Shown piece by piece: positions 9,126 to 21,179 of a DNA stretch of 64,000 nt. The notes beneath the pieces are model-generated. The model was not told the origin of the DNA and searched no databases. It worked only from the letters and a program-made list of their open reading frames with translations. The stretch spans positions 31,711,676 through 31,775,675 of the forward strand of contig NC_072450.1 of NCBI RefSeq assembly GCF_027596085.1, read 5' to 3'. The stretch's first letter is position 1. Each line of letters begins with the position of its first letter. The position numbers and the translations under genes were made by a program. Source of the stretch: Anoplopoma fimbria (Eukaryota; Chordata; Actinopteri; Perciformes; Anoplopomatidae).

Positions 9126-11496
9126 CATGAGCTTGAAACTACTCATGATCGCCAACTTGTCTCATTAATGTTTGGGGTTCTGCCACAATCATTGGGGCAA
9201 AAGCAAGGTTACAGTGATGATGTCAGTGAGTTACTATGCAGTTCACGTGTTAGGGGGGAATGACTCCGTGTCTACACTGATGAAATTGTCGTATTCTTCT
9301 TCTTTCTCCTCTTCACCTTGTCCCTGCTTCTTTGGTCATTAAAACATTACAATACAATATCAGTAAAAGTGCTCAACTCAATAGGCATGTTGCTGGTGGA
9401 CATGAAAGGCTTGGAAATGCTCATTGTTCTTCATTGTCAAGTGCGGCCCTCTCCATTTGACAGTATAATATGAACAGCACAATTGAGAGGCCCAGACTGG
9501 TTCCTTCCATTTGGCTCCTTCAAAACCGCCATGGTTGATTTCAGGCAGCTTTTTAAAATAATATTTTTGGAGCTGTGAATTGTTTAAAATGTCAAAATAT
9601 GCAAATTAGCCCTGACCTCTTTTTGAATCATACAATGCTGAATTAAATCAAACTTTTATTCCAGTTGAGTAAAAGGAGAATATGAAATAAAATATCCCAA
9701 CTGCTTAAACCTAATCCCACCAACTGGGAACCCCAGAGGTTTACTTTTTTGCTGTATGTCCAGGTGCTTAGTTACCAACTATCCATGACTTTAGTCAAAC
9801 TGTTTGTTCCTAATGACTTAATATCATTGTTGTCTCTTTCTGTTTCATTAGTGCTTTTTAATTCATACATTTAAATACCAATGTATTGGGGTCAAAAGTC
9901 AAAGGAAACCCAATTGATCTTTCGTTAAGTCCCACTATTTCAACGCAGACTGGCCAATCCTAGCTTAGCATCAGCCAGATCGCACCAGGGACTAACAACT
10001 CTATGTCTCTGCTCAGTAAACTCTCATGCAATGGTTTCACATTTTTGTCATTTACATGGTGGTTTTGTGGATTGGAGCTATTCGTGGTAAAACGTTGGGA
10101 TAAACAGTGTAATAGTGATACTCGTTGACCGGAGAGGTTGGAAGGAAATATACAATAAAAAAAAAATGGAGCTAGCATTAGCAGAGTACGTTAGCACATA
10201 AACAACACGTTTTGGCACTTCTACGCTACGCTAGCTACTAAAGGTACGGTGATTATAAACACTGTTATAAAACAAACAGTTTTTGCTTTTTGTTGATTGT
10301 TACAGTCCTACATTTTTGACACTTTCACATATTTTCAACCGGTTTTTGCTGCTGAATCAGAAGTTCTGGACAAACCCTTCTAATGCATATTTTAGAGCCC
10401 ACTGTCTACTTCTATCTGAAATCCATTTTTTGGTTTTTCAGAGAATCTTTATATCATTTAAAATGTATCTATTCAGGGAGTGCAGTTAGTGACAATGTGA
10501 GCTCCATGGTAGCTTTAACAGCTTGACAGAGCTGCAGCTGGAGGCGGAGCTTAGTGAAGTTCAATTGCAGCCTATGCTGTTTTTATAGATAGAAAAAGAT
10601 GGATAAAATTAGTCCTAATTAAAAGTATCACACATTATCAAGGCATTAATCACACTAATTCTATAACTAATAATGTTTGGAGAACAAAAGAGTCAGCAGA
10701 CTTGCATGTTGAATATGCTGGTAGGATAACGGGTTAAACATGGAGGATTCCTGCTCATACAAGATGCAAAGTGCACAACCGATTCCCCCACGCTTGGAGC
10801 CGCTGGGAGATTTTTGGTTCACGTCTGTGTTTGAGCAGGGCCGAGATATAAGTACAGCATGTGGCACATTAGCATTCCTAAAAGTCACACTTTAATTGGT
10901 TGCAGATTAAAGTTAATTGATTTAGCTGATAGTTTTAAAGCTCCTGAAGATAATTAAGTGCAGTGTTGAGAATTCTGATATGTTGACATTTTAAGAATGA
11001 ACAACCTGTAACGCATGGGTACAACATAACGTTAACTAACATCTTAATCATGCAAATTAAAAAACACGGCAGATTTAATTATCATCGGTCGAATCATTGG
11101 TCCTCATTAATTACATTGGGCTTATTTATTCACTTTCACATATCTATTCCACTTACTTCCCAATTATGCAGGACAGTCCTCAGACCCCTGCTGATATAAC
11201 AAACAGTGATTCCATTCCTGCTTCATTAGGGGATGCATGTAATAGGACGCTCAGGGGATGGAGGGACAAATGAGTATCCAAGGTTGGAGAGCTGCTGCAA
11301 CAAGAATCCAGAGCATCAGAAATGAGCATTAGACTTCCTTAATACACATTGGAATTTTACTTTGAGCATTGCTGTAAGATATATTTTGATCAGACAATTC
11401 ACCTAAGCTTTCTTTATAACAGCACCGTGCCTTCGTAACATCCTAAATGATTCAACCTTTGTAAAAATGTGGGTAATGAATCCACGTTGTGAACTT
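9126..11496. other. Gene-free unique sequence
   Basis: No supported gene. A GCTAGCATTAGC-type stretch at about 10170-10240 may be an old repeat. The block 11075-11290, with TCATTAATTACATTGGG, is repeat-free and a candidate conserved element. Confidence 0.5.
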
Positions 11497-11815
11497 ATTT
11501 AAAGGGACAGTGTGTAGGACTTGGTGGCATCTAGCCGTGTGGTTGAAGATTGAAACCAATTGAATACTGCTCCCTTTCCAAGACTGAGGACCATGGAACT
11601 GTGGTAACGCCTTCCTCTTGCTCAGAGGCCATCCTTACGACAATAACAAAACTTATGAAGTTGACAGCGGCTAGCAGTACAATGGTTTTGCACTCTGCAA
11701 CTCACTGCAGTGGCCTTTAGGTAACTTATAAAGCACACAAGTCTCTGCTGTAGAAAAATGAAGGTGCAACACGTTGGACCCCGTGAAAAGGACCCACTTC
11801 ACATGAAGATATGAC
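11497..11815 (+). repeat. Interspersed teleost repeat starting AAAGGGACAGTGTGTAGGA
   Basis: Begins AAAGGGACAGTGTGTAGGAC, continues with GGTGGCATCTAG, GCAGTGGCCTTTAGGTAACT and GGTGCAACACGTTGGACCCC, and ends near CACATGAAGATATGACA. I recognise this layout as a non-coding interspersed repeat common in percomorph genomes, probably a non-autonomous DNA element. No coding capacity. Its class is from memory and unverified. Confidence 0.75.
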
Positions 11816-11823
11816 AAGTTCTT

Positions 11824-12375
11824 ATTCCCTACTCAAATACCAACGCTTGCTCAGTGCCTCTTTGGTGTCTGGTACAGACACACTGAGGCCCCCTCTAGGG
11901 TCTGCATGAGACGCAACAGGCTTTCATATAACTTCAACCACAACCAATCCCGTCGGTATAAGGCCGTCAGAAGAACGGGTGAGAAAGTCGGCTCAGGGAG
12001 GAGTCCTGGGTGGACGGTTGGGTCAAACAAACACACACTTTCACCCACGAGACAGCTGTCCATGTCCTGTTTAAACGTTGACTTATTGAACCTTTCTTTC
12101 CTCATGCAACTTACGTACTTACCTGTGTAGGTAAGTTACATTTCAAGCGTACTTATTTTGACCCAAATCACAACTTTTTCCAAAACCCAACCAAGTATTT
12201 TGGCTTCCTAAACCTTAACAACTAACTTTTTTTTTGCCTTATTGCCTCATCACCTGACAAAGTACACCTAAAAATCTATTTATTTTGAAACGCATTATGC
12301 ATGTAACAAGCTTAAACTCGATGTCCCTGACACATCCAAGACCAACGCTAGAGGGATACGTCATCATACAAATAG
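11824..12375 (+). repeat. Foldback-like element family A, copy 2
   Basis: Starts CTCAAATACCAACGCTTGCT and carries CTCTTTGGTGTCTGG, GGGTCAAACAAACACACACT, ACTTATTTTGACCCAAATCA, CCAAAACCCAACCAAG and, at the end, AACGCTAGAGGGATACGTCA. The same blocks occur in the same order in copies 1 and 3. A SINE fragment begins 43 bp to its right. Confidence 0.7.
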
Positions 12376-12417
12376 ACACTTAAACCCAAATAGCTACGTA
12401 TGTGCAGCCGGTGCCAG

Positions 12418-12594
12418 CGGTGTATGAATGTGTATGAATGGTTAGATAGTCCTGATGGACAGGTGGCACCTTGCATGGTAGCCCCTGCCATCAGTGTATG
12501 AATGGGTGTGAATGGGTGAATGATGACATGTAGTGTTAAAGCACTTTGAGTGGTCGGAACACTAGTGAAGCGCTATACAAGTAGAGTCCATTAT
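12418..12594 (+). repeat. 5'-truncated tRNA-derived SINE (SINE 1)
   Basis: Retains the SINE body GTGGCACCTTGCATGGTAGC ... GCCATCAGTGTATGAATGGG and the 3' tail GCACTTTGAGTGGTCGGAAC ... GCGCTATACAAGTAGAGTCC. The tRNA-like head is missing. The same body is found in the SINE at 29884-30172, which has a different tail. Confidence 0.85.
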
Positions 12595-14879
12595 TTGAAG
12601 AGTTGGAAAAGAGAACCTGTTGCAACACATTTTGATGCGACATAACATTATGTTGGCAAAAGAAAATAGCATATACACAAGGTACAGATGAGATTTGTCA
12701 TTGGAAAAATTCTAAGCTCCCCATCTGTTGGTAGTTGGGATATTTCAGTTTAGACCAACTATCAACATTGCCATCCCTAGAGCCGCTGGAATGGCAAGAG
12801 ATCTATAAGGGTGTTCTCATACCTTTCTGTTTTTCCAAACACAGTAATGGACACAGTTTGGCTCAAAGTTAAAGTCTCCAATCCTCTATTTATCTTCATT
12901 GGACATTAGCCTTTTCTCTGATATGGTCATCCCAAAGTATGATTGCCACCATCGAGGCTCACAGTTGCCATGACGCCTATGATGGTGAATGTTTGGTTTT
13001 ATTATATGTTCAGTCAACTTTAGAATTACATGCCTCAAGTAGCCAACGCAAGATTTTTAGAATATATCTCGCAGCACCTGTAGGTTTAAATTGACTTAGC
13101 CATTTGTATTTGATCAAAGGTGCGTTTGTTTCACTAAACTGCATTGAGCTTTTTAAGGTAGTTCCTTATGGAAAATCACACTCAAGGAGAAAGTTACATT
13201 ATGTCTTTACGTGACCCAGCTCTATTCTTTAACATCTCTCCATCTATGTCAGCCTCTCTGACGGTCGTCATGCTGTGTGAGCATTGGGATACAATAGCAA
13301 AACTGAATGTGGCAAAAAGGAAGTAATTAGACCTTAATCGGTCGTAATGTGAGTGGGAGGTTATAGATGAAGACAAGTGCTGGTGCAAGAGTTCTATGAT
13401 GACATGAAGACAGACATCAATAGACCTTGATGGCTGTAATGAATAGAGAGCGTGCTGAGATGATGACACTTTACCTTTAATAGTGCTCATTAAGAAGACT
13501 AGCCACTTGGTTGACGAGGATGAGAGATGAGCTGTCGTCAGGACACGGACAGAGGAAGGGTCTTATGAATTATAGAACCCTGGAAGGACCCAGACAAGTG
13601 CAAACCAGGAGCAGGTCCAGTAAATGTTTAACGGGGGGTTCAGACTGAGGCACACACTGAAAGTTTGAAGGGGGAGGGGGGCATTTGTAAAACAAAGCTC
13701 TGCCTAAATGAGAACATGTGGCAATGCAATAGATAGAGTATGTACAGTCTAAACATGCACAGGAGTCAAAGTAGCCATTGCAGGTTTAAGTATAATTAAA
13801 AAAGATATATATATATAGTACTGGTGTGAGAACAATAAATGATAATAGCAAGACTTTATAGACATAATAAACAGCTGGAAGTATGATGTGACTGTGGTGT
13901 ATACACTATAGGTCAGATATATATCGTGTAGACAGTGGTTTAGATAAATTTGAATACTCTATAGGTCAATAGTATTAGATGTATGGGAATGTGAGAGTGT
14001 ACGTAAGTGCTTGTGCAGTAGTTTGGCAGTGTTGAGTAAGTGTGAGCTGGCAGCCAATACAAATAAATAACCACCATTTGTAACTCCAAACCATAAATAA
14101 TAAGCAAAAGTGCTTCCCAACCCAGAACAAATTGTTTCATTTACGGTGGGGTATGGGACAACCTGTCCAGCATGAGAAACTAACCAACTAAACTCTATGC
14201 CAGCTCTAAAAGAGGCTGCGGCACAATGGTTTCACTTTTTCATCTCTACGACTATCAGCGAGGTTGTCCTTTGCACAACTCAACATTTTAATAAGGTCAC
14301 ATTTGAAAGTTGATGGTACCCTTTAAAGTCTTGGTTGTATGCAATAAAGGCACATTAAGGCTGAGTTGCTTTTGCACAAAACACAAATTGTCCCTATATC
14401 AGCCTAATTCTTGCCGTATTCCTCTTGCAGCCTGTTGTTTAACTAGCATACTAACTCTCCTGTCGTTTCAGAGCCTGCCACTCCTTCCTGACCTGCAATA
14501 ACCTCTGTTCCTGACATTCCATATCAGCTGTGTTCACATACAAATACACAAAGAGTCATACAGCATGAACATGCTTCCCTGATTAAGAATGATGCTCCCG
14601 TACAATGTTTACAGGCGCATGTTAGCAGCAAAACTGAAAACTTTCGATATGACAGAACAAAATTATGCAGTTCTGAGTTCACTTAAATTTAAATGATCCT
14701 GAAGCCGTGATGGACCACAGGATTCTTGTGATTTTATGCTGTATTATTACAAATCATTTTTGAGTTAATGTGCCATGTTACTCAAAAGAAACAATGAAGG
14801 TGTCAGATGGTTGTCAGATTCCAGTGCTGTATCGGAAAATGCAGACACTGAAGTTTCATGTGGTGTGTGATGATCTAAC
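12595..14879. other. Gene-free unique sequence
   Basis: No gene or strong repeat. Short (AT)n at 13806-13817. The ORF at minus 13194-13490 has no recognisable domain. Confidence 0.55.
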
Positions 14880-15105
14880 ACAGTCTCAAGGCAGTTGGTG
14901 AAATAGTCAGTAAATGCAATCCATCGGTTGCGTGGCAAGGGACAAGAATTGTGCAGAATTGTCTTTTTCGGAACGACATTATGCTACAAAACCAAAGTTA
15001 CTGTAGGTTTAGGTAACACAACCATCTTTAGGTTTAGGCATTAAAACCACTTAGTAAGGTTTAAGAAAAAAACAACTGATGTCGAACACTGGTCTTGTGG
15101 TTGAA
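14880..15105 (-). repeat. Family A-related fragment
   Basis: Contains GGTTTAGGCATTAAAACCACTTAG and a preceding GTAGGTTTAGGTAACACAAC, the complement of the CCTAACCAAGTAGTTTTGTTGCCT block of family A. It sits immediately left of a SINE. Confidence 0.55.
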
Positions 15106-15111
15106 ACAACA

Positions 15112-15460
15112 ATGGGTGTGAATGTGAATTTTGTTCAATCCTGGGCATGGCACCTTGCATAGCCTCTGCCATCACACATGGTCTGAATGTGGTTGAAAGG
15201 TTTTTCCAGTGTTTGTCTCACTTCACACCTGGACCTGTGCAATTTTGTCTTCATCTCCAATCAACTCCCCTTTCAGAATAATGGGTGTGAATGTGAAATT
15301 TGTTCAATCCTGATGAGCAATTGGCACCTTGCATGCTAGCCTCTGCCATCAGTGTATGCATGTTTGTGTCAAACGGGTGAATGCTGACACGTAGTGTGCA
15401 GCGCCTTGAGTGGTCGGAAGACTAAGAAAGAGCTATATAGTAAATACCTTTTACCATTTA
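15112..15460 (+). repeat. Partly duplicated tRNA-derived SINE (SINE 2)
   Basis: The block ATGGGTGTGAATGTGAA...TTGTTCAATCCTG...GGCACCTTGCAT...GCCTCTGCCATCA occurs twice (15112-15178 and 15281-15350). Only the second copy continues into the 3' tail GCGCCTTGAGTGGTCGGAAG...AGCTATATAG...TTTTACCATTTA. The head is missing. Family A copy 3 starts at the next base. Confidence 0.85.
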
Positions 15461-15965
15461 CAACCTGTTCTCACTCCGGACTCTTCAAATACAGACACAT
15501 GGTCAGTGGCCCTCAGCCTCTGTTACAGACGCATCAAGGCTCACTTTCAACCAACTCTAATGTAAACCCAGTGATAGACAGTCAGAGCAAATGAAACAGT
15601 AAATAGATTGAGAAAGTTTCTCGCAGGAGATCGCTGTTGATGTCCCATGTGAAACCAAGTCAACGTTGACTTGTTTTACCTAACCCACGTAACTTACGTA
15701 CCAAACACTGTGTACAAGTTACGTAACAAGGGTATTTATTTAACGTAACAAACATACAAAACTATTTTAACCCAAACTATGATCTTTGTTGCCTTGACCT
15801 AGCAAAGTAAAGCTTTAAACTAAATGAACCTAGATTTGAAGTTTATTTTGAAAAGACACTGTTTGCATATAACAAGTGGAAACGGATAAAAAGTTGCTGA
15901 CACCACCCAAACTGGCGCCAGAGGTGTACAAAGAGCGTCATAGTTGAAGCTAGACCAGTTGGTGA
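15461..15965 (+). repeat. Foldback-like element family A, copy 3 (most complete)
   Basis: Starts ACCTGTTCTCACTCCGGACT and ends near AAGAGCGTCATAGTTGAAGC. The end is roughly the inverted complement of the start of the 55045 copy (GAAGTCAAACTATGACGCTC), suggesting inverted termini. Internal blocks include GTCCCATGTGAAACCAAGTC, AACGTTGACTTG and AACCCAAACTATGATCTTTG. No protein is encoded. Confidence 0.7.
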
Positions 15966-17496
15966 AGACCTAAAAAAGAGCTACAGGGTGAATACTGGAG
16001 GCAGATGAGGAAGGAAGCATGATTCCAAAAGAGTGCCGCATGTGCAAATAATCTGTTTGCTCTCAAGTTCTCCATAGCAACATTAAAGGTGATGATATGT
16101 CAGTGTTGTTTTCACATCTTGTTTTTTTGCTGCCCCAAAGTGTCCAAAAAATAAAATAATAGAGAGAAATAATTTCAGTTTCCTCCTTTTTTTGAGAATT
16201 TTAAATATCTCAGTTGTTGCAGTATCAAGCAGTTGAACAGTGGGCTAATGTGTAACTACAAAGCCAGAACAAACAGCTCATGTAACTGTGTCAGTGTGTA
16301 TATATTCACTATATAATTCCATGTTTTGATGATCTATCCATACATCTCTTGGATACTTGGCAGTACACCCTACATTTGAAGATGAACTTGAAATAGCTCA
16401 GAGCTTCGCAACTAATGGGACTACCTAATTCCTTTTTTTTCTCTTGCACCAAGACGACATCTCAGAGGGAATTCCAGTTTCTAATTAATAATTGGTGTAT
16501 GTGGCTGACGCTCTGTGAGATTATTTGAAGTCATTAGAAAACACCCCCTTCCACTGAATCTTAGGAGAGAAAGAAGGCGACTAGCAGTCCTGCAGGGATT
16601 GTACCGCCTCACCAAAAGTGTTTTGTACATGAAATTTAATTGCGGCATCCACAAACTTGTTCCTATGAGTATTACAAAATAATGACTCTGTTCTAACATG
16701 AAATTAAAAGCAAAAATGTTTTGTTTTTTCTCTAGGCTGGAATAATCTTAATGGAAAATGCTTACATCCTAAGTCCTGTTGTTCTCAGTGCTTTACCTCA
16801 TTGTTTGATGATGAATTGCCACTTGTCCTGACTCTCAATCAAATTCTCTCTGTGTTCAGTTTTCCATATCTTGCAGCTTTCACGGTCCAAAAAGGCTTCT
16901 CCCTTGGCGCTGCATACAGAAAGTTTCCTTTGTTCTCTAGAAAATTGACCAAACACCAGACAGCCAAGTGTGAACTGCTGTTTGATGACAAACACCGGGA
17001 AATACGGTATCATGACAAATTAGGAGACGATGCGATCTGCAACAGCTTTAAGATCATGCCTGACAAATAGGCCTAAAAATAAGACGTTAAAGAAGAACAA
17101 AGGGATACAGATATCAAAGCTGACGTGTCGAGGGCAGCAAAAGGAAAGAAAGGTACTTCAGGACGGAGAGTATGGAAAGGGCTCGAGGAGAATGGAAAGC
17201 ACCAGGACAAACACATCTAGGCTATTGATTTATTGGAGGGTATAGTCTTGGAGACGGGTGCAAGATTGATCAAATGGAAGGTTATCCTTACTCACAGAGG
17301 CAAGCTGTTTGCCAATATCCATCACTGGAAACTCAAAATGGCTCAAAGGATCCTTGACATTCCCCAACACTGCAGAGGCAGTGCAGGTTAGGAGATTCTC
17401 TGTGTGTAGAGGGATTGGTTCAGACTCCACAAAAACAAGGCTAGTGTCCATTAGATATCAATACAGGCTACATCTTCTTTTTTATCCATCCACTAG
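15966..17496. other. Gene-free unique sequence
   Basis: Small frames on both strands (for example 16801-17070) show no recognised domain. No strong repeat. Confidence 0.55.
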
Positions 17497-17522
17497 GGCT
17501 GGGTGATAATATTTAATCACTA

Positions 17523-17559
<37 letters not shown>

Positions 17560-17600
17560 TATTACACAGACAATTATTGTGATATAAATAAACTCATTTA
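17497..17600. repeat. (TG)n(TA)n microsatellite in a possible mobile-element remnant
   Basis: TG units (17523-17540) run into TA units (to 17559). The flank CTAGGGCTGGGTGATAATATT resembles the start of common teleost non-autonomous DNA elements, a weak match from memory. Confidence 0.6.
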
Positions 17601-17918
17601 TTCCTGTTGGGATACATTGTAGTAAATTCAGAACTTTTATTATGATCAAAAGTTGTATGAGCTGCAATGTTAATTATCATCACCATAATTATTTTAAGTA
17701 CCCTTATTGTTAAAAAAAAAAAAAAACAGTCTCAGAACAATCCATTAGAAACCCCACATTGTGAAATGTTTGCAGCAAGAATCTCATATCTTTGTTATCA
17801 TTACTTTTATCAGTTTACATTTTCAATGATGCAAATCAATCTGCCTTTTGCAATCAAAAAAAAGCAACAGCATATCTTATGTGTTGCTGGTGGTACACTA
17901 GTACTGTGTGTTTTTTAT
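17601..17918. other. Non-coding, nothing recognised
   Basis: AT-rich sequence with a poly-A run at about 17712-17726. Confidence 0.5.
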
Positions 17919-18310
17919 CAACCCGTTCTGATGCCAACTAGTCACATTCCGACACTCGGTTCGACCTCTTGGCGTCATTTTCTAAAGTACTCGGTTTTCC
18001 AGTCCGTCAAACTATGATTGCAGTAAACACGTCGGTGACATTGGTAGTTCAGGAGGAAAATACTTGATTAGGTTTAGGCAACAAAACTACTTAGTTAGGT
18101 ACAGGAAAATAAAATTGTGGCTTTGGAATAAAAATTCTATGTTTGTAAAGTGAAAGTAAGCTTAACATTGTGAACACAGAGGAAGGACAAGCAAAATGAT
18201 CTCCTGGTTGAAAGTCCTGTGTTTGTTTAACCAAGAAACCTCCCCAGCAGCCGCCTTCCCCATTGTGAGTATGCGGCACTGTTGCACTATCCTTTTCTGC
18301 TGAGTCAAGT
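17919..18310 (+). repeat. Family A, partial copy
   Basis: Begins CAACCCGTTCTGATGCCAAC and carries CCTCTTGGCGTC, CCGTCAAACTATGA, GGTTTAGGCAACAAAACTAC and CTCCTGGTTGAAAGTCCTG. The same order is present at 55045-55385. Confidence 0.75.
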
Positions 18311-18629
18311 ATTGCGTCACAGATGCTTGGGCCGGCACCAGAATCAGGTGTTATCAAATGTTAACTTATTTTATTAAATCGGTTACTTATTCAGTCCCTT
18401 TTTTCAAAATCTCAAATCAGAGGTGGTGATGTTGGAACAGTTGAAAGACGAACAAAGATGATTTTGATGTTTTCTATTTAGGTTCTGTGGAGTTTTAATG
18501 AAGTTTGTTTTTGATGATCAGCAAGTTAAATTTACTGTTGCCTGACTGGAGTCTTGTGGCATTGAGGAAAGCATATTTACTTGTTTAATTGTTTTTCTTA
18601 TATTTATTATATATTCACTTCAATGTGCG
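18311..18629. other. Non-coding, nothing recognised
   Basis: AT-rich unique sequence with no supported gene. Confidence 0.5.
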
Positions 18630-18666
18630 CCAGCATCGCACCGAAAACGTGCCCACACAGAGTTAT

Positions 18667-18754
18667 TTTAGCAGCTAAACTGACAGATATCTCTGTAATT
18701 GGTAGAGACCAGCACCAACTACAGAGCAAAATATCTGTCAGTTTAGCTGCTAAA
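18667..18754. repeat. Long near-perfect hairpin (24-bp perfect outer stem)
   Basis: TTTAGCAGCTAAACTGACAG-ATAT (18667-18690) is the exact reverse complement of 18731-18754. Inside it, CTCTGTA (18691-18697) pairs with TACAGAG (18720-18726) and a TTGGT/ACCAA pair closes a small loop. It is probably the core of a MITE-like element, since the flanks (GCACCGAAAACGTGCCCACA on the left, GTAGAGTACAGTGTGTAAAG on the right) feel familiar from fish repeats. A transcribed hairpin is the alternative. Confidence 0.8.
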
Positions 18755-20564
18755 TGCTCCACCATGTTCACAAACAAACACTTTCAGGCTGCCATTTGGT
18801 GCTGTGCAGGTAGAGTACAGTGTGTAAAGTTTGGGACCTTTACCACTAAAATAAAGATGCCAAGGTTGGTGAGAGTGAAACAAAACAGTAAAGTTGGGAA
18901 CCACAATTAGCTCAAACTAAACCCATCTATAGCTAAAAGGAACCGCAGAGTCTTCTGATAATTATCCGTCGGTTTGTCCCCTCTGGTTATTTGACCCGTT
19001 ATTAATATAAAAAAATATTGATTATAGCAGCTTCAAGTACCCCTGCCCTCTGTCTCTGATCCCCTTCATGGCTTTAAATAGGGTCCTCTTCCTGGCCATA
19101 AATAGCCAAAGTAGCGCCACACCACCAATGTCTCGTTAACTCAATTATGCAGCCCTCACCATCAAGCTCATTGGGACTGCAGAGCTGTATTTCTGTGCTG
19201 ACACTTGAATTCAGCACTCAGCATGTGGTGTGTTTAGCTAGCTTAACCAACACTGCTGTGCCTGTTTTGGGAAGGGGACTGTATCTGCAAGGCTAACGTA
19301 CGATATGGTTGGCGAGAAATGGCTTTGTTTTTGCGATGGTATTCACTGTTGTCAATGAAGTGTCTCAAAGTGAGTTGTTACAGTACATGTAGGGACAGTA
19401 TATGTCCCTACAGTATATGTAGGGACATTTAGCTGATGCCTTTGCTGTACACAACACTTTGACTCTAACTGCGAGGGCAAGCGAAAGAGAAAACCAACAC
19501 AAAAACAGTTTTAGTGCGGCTTCGCTAACAGGGCTTTGTGAGTATCCACCATATATCCTGAACCGGCCCAGACTGCTCTGGGAAGTTATGGCCTGTTGAG
19601 CATCTATTAATTTGCATGTGCACTCGTGTTGACAAGAATCACCACCAGATTTACTGGCCTGATTGTTTCATCTGTCGGGGCACGGGAGTAAAATGAGCCA
19701 CAATTAATTCCTGTGAACCAAAATCCACCTTGTCCATTAATCTTGTAATTGTAACAGAACACAGAGGAGGCAGCGGTGGCAGCTTGTCAAGTGGTGATGT
19801 GAGGTGAAGGAGATCCAGTCATCATACAGACTGACTGCCAAAGCTGCTGATCTTTTTAGAGACGTTTTTGTCATCAGTCCTGTTTTTTTTTTAAGTTTTA
19901 TGGAGCTGAATATGACATTAAATATGTGGACAACATATGACATGACAGGAGCTCAGGTTTATACACGTTATTCTTTTAATGCATCGATGGGCTGCTTACC
20001 ACTAATAATATTTTTTTCATTTTCAATTATTCAGTTGATTTTCTTTTTTTATTGTAATAAAATTAATTAATAATGCCATTATCAGCCAGTTATTCTAACT
20101 GTAGAGTTATAAACTAGTGATACTACCGTGTATCCACACACGATGGAGCCAACAAATATTTTCCATTTATTTAGATTTTTATATAATAGTTATGCTTTGG
20201 TTTAACTCCCCTATTTAGTTTATATAAAGCTACTTGTCATCAGGTTGCCCCCCCCAAAAAAGTAATTCATACTAAAACATTTGATTCTTAAATGTGCTGG
20301 TTTGTCTCAAAGAGCAAGGCACAAGCTTCTCACAGCTGAATTGATTTAAAATAAAGACAGATAAAGACAGATTTTGGAAAACAAACCAAAGAAAGAATAA
20401 CATTTTGATAGACTTATACACTCTGTGTGAATTTTAAAGCTACTACGAGCTACTTTCATTTTGTTTTCATTTAGTTGACGGTCCTTGTGGACTAAAATCA
20501 GTAGTTTTTCTGAGCACCAGATTCCTTTTAGAAAACCTCTGACTTAACTGCAGAAGGGGTCCGG
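18755..20564. other. Gene-free; candidate conserved non-coding blocks
   Basis: No gene. The block 19115-19220 (AACTCAATTATGCAGCCCTC) and the block 19595-19740, with an exact octamer ATTTGCAT at 19610-19617 and CACAATTAATTCCTG, are repeat-free and motif-rich. A three-arm inverted repeat sits at 19388-19427. Confidence 0.45.
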
Positions 20565-20790
20565 CAGTTTGACACACGTAGTTCTGGTTCCCTTGTGCCT
20601 CCTTTCCTCCAGCATGCCCCAAAATAGGTCCTGGCCCTCCAGCAGCGTTGTGTTGGTATTGGCTCCCAGTGGAGACCGGTGGAGCAGCAAGTCAAACCGC
20701 CCTTCTTGGCTGGAGGATGAGCCGCCGCTGCCGAGCTCTCCACCTCCCAACAGAACTACGCCTGCAGGTCCAAGGTGGCAACAAAGAATC
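20565..20790 (+). repeat. Interspersed repeat family D, copy 1
   Basis: Shares TTCTGGTTC, CCTCCAGCAG-GTTGTGTTGG and GGCTCCCAG-G with 47640-47850 in the same order. Both copies give apparent minus-strand ORFs (about 68-75 aa), but these are not alignable as a conserved protein. The element class is unknown. Confidence 0.65.
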
Positions 20791-20890
20791 GGACCCAGTT
20801 ACACTTTACAGAAATAGCTACTCGTTGATGGTTCTCATTTACTAATGTAGTTCATATACTATTATAGACTGTTTCATAACCAGTTAAAAG

Positions 20891-20910
20891 TTTTTTTTTT
20901 TTTTTTTTTT
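20891..20910. repeat. Poly-T tract
   Basis: Twenty consecutive T bases between unique sequences; no retroelement body is visible beside it. Confidence 0.9.
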
Positions 20911-21179
20911 AAATTGAATTGGCAGCGTCATTCTAAATTTACAGTTTGACATCTAGCCCGTGTCTTTGCTGTCAGGTAAAAGTACGTTGATTTTATGTAA
21001 ACCCATTGTAAAAGTAGAATACTATAATGATTAGTAAGCAGTTGATACTCTTATAGTATGTACAATGTGCTGTATGTATAGTATGTGCTTCATGTAACCA
21101 ATGAAGATAATTCACTAATGCAAAATTGTTGGAGACAAACATAGTTTAAAAGACTCAAGGGAAAAGAAGCACCAACTAA

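Noticed and set aside
20528..20817. Overlapping frames on both strands that look like a small gene
   Set aside because: They lie in a dispersed repeat (also at 47640-47850), and the frames are not conserved between the two copies.
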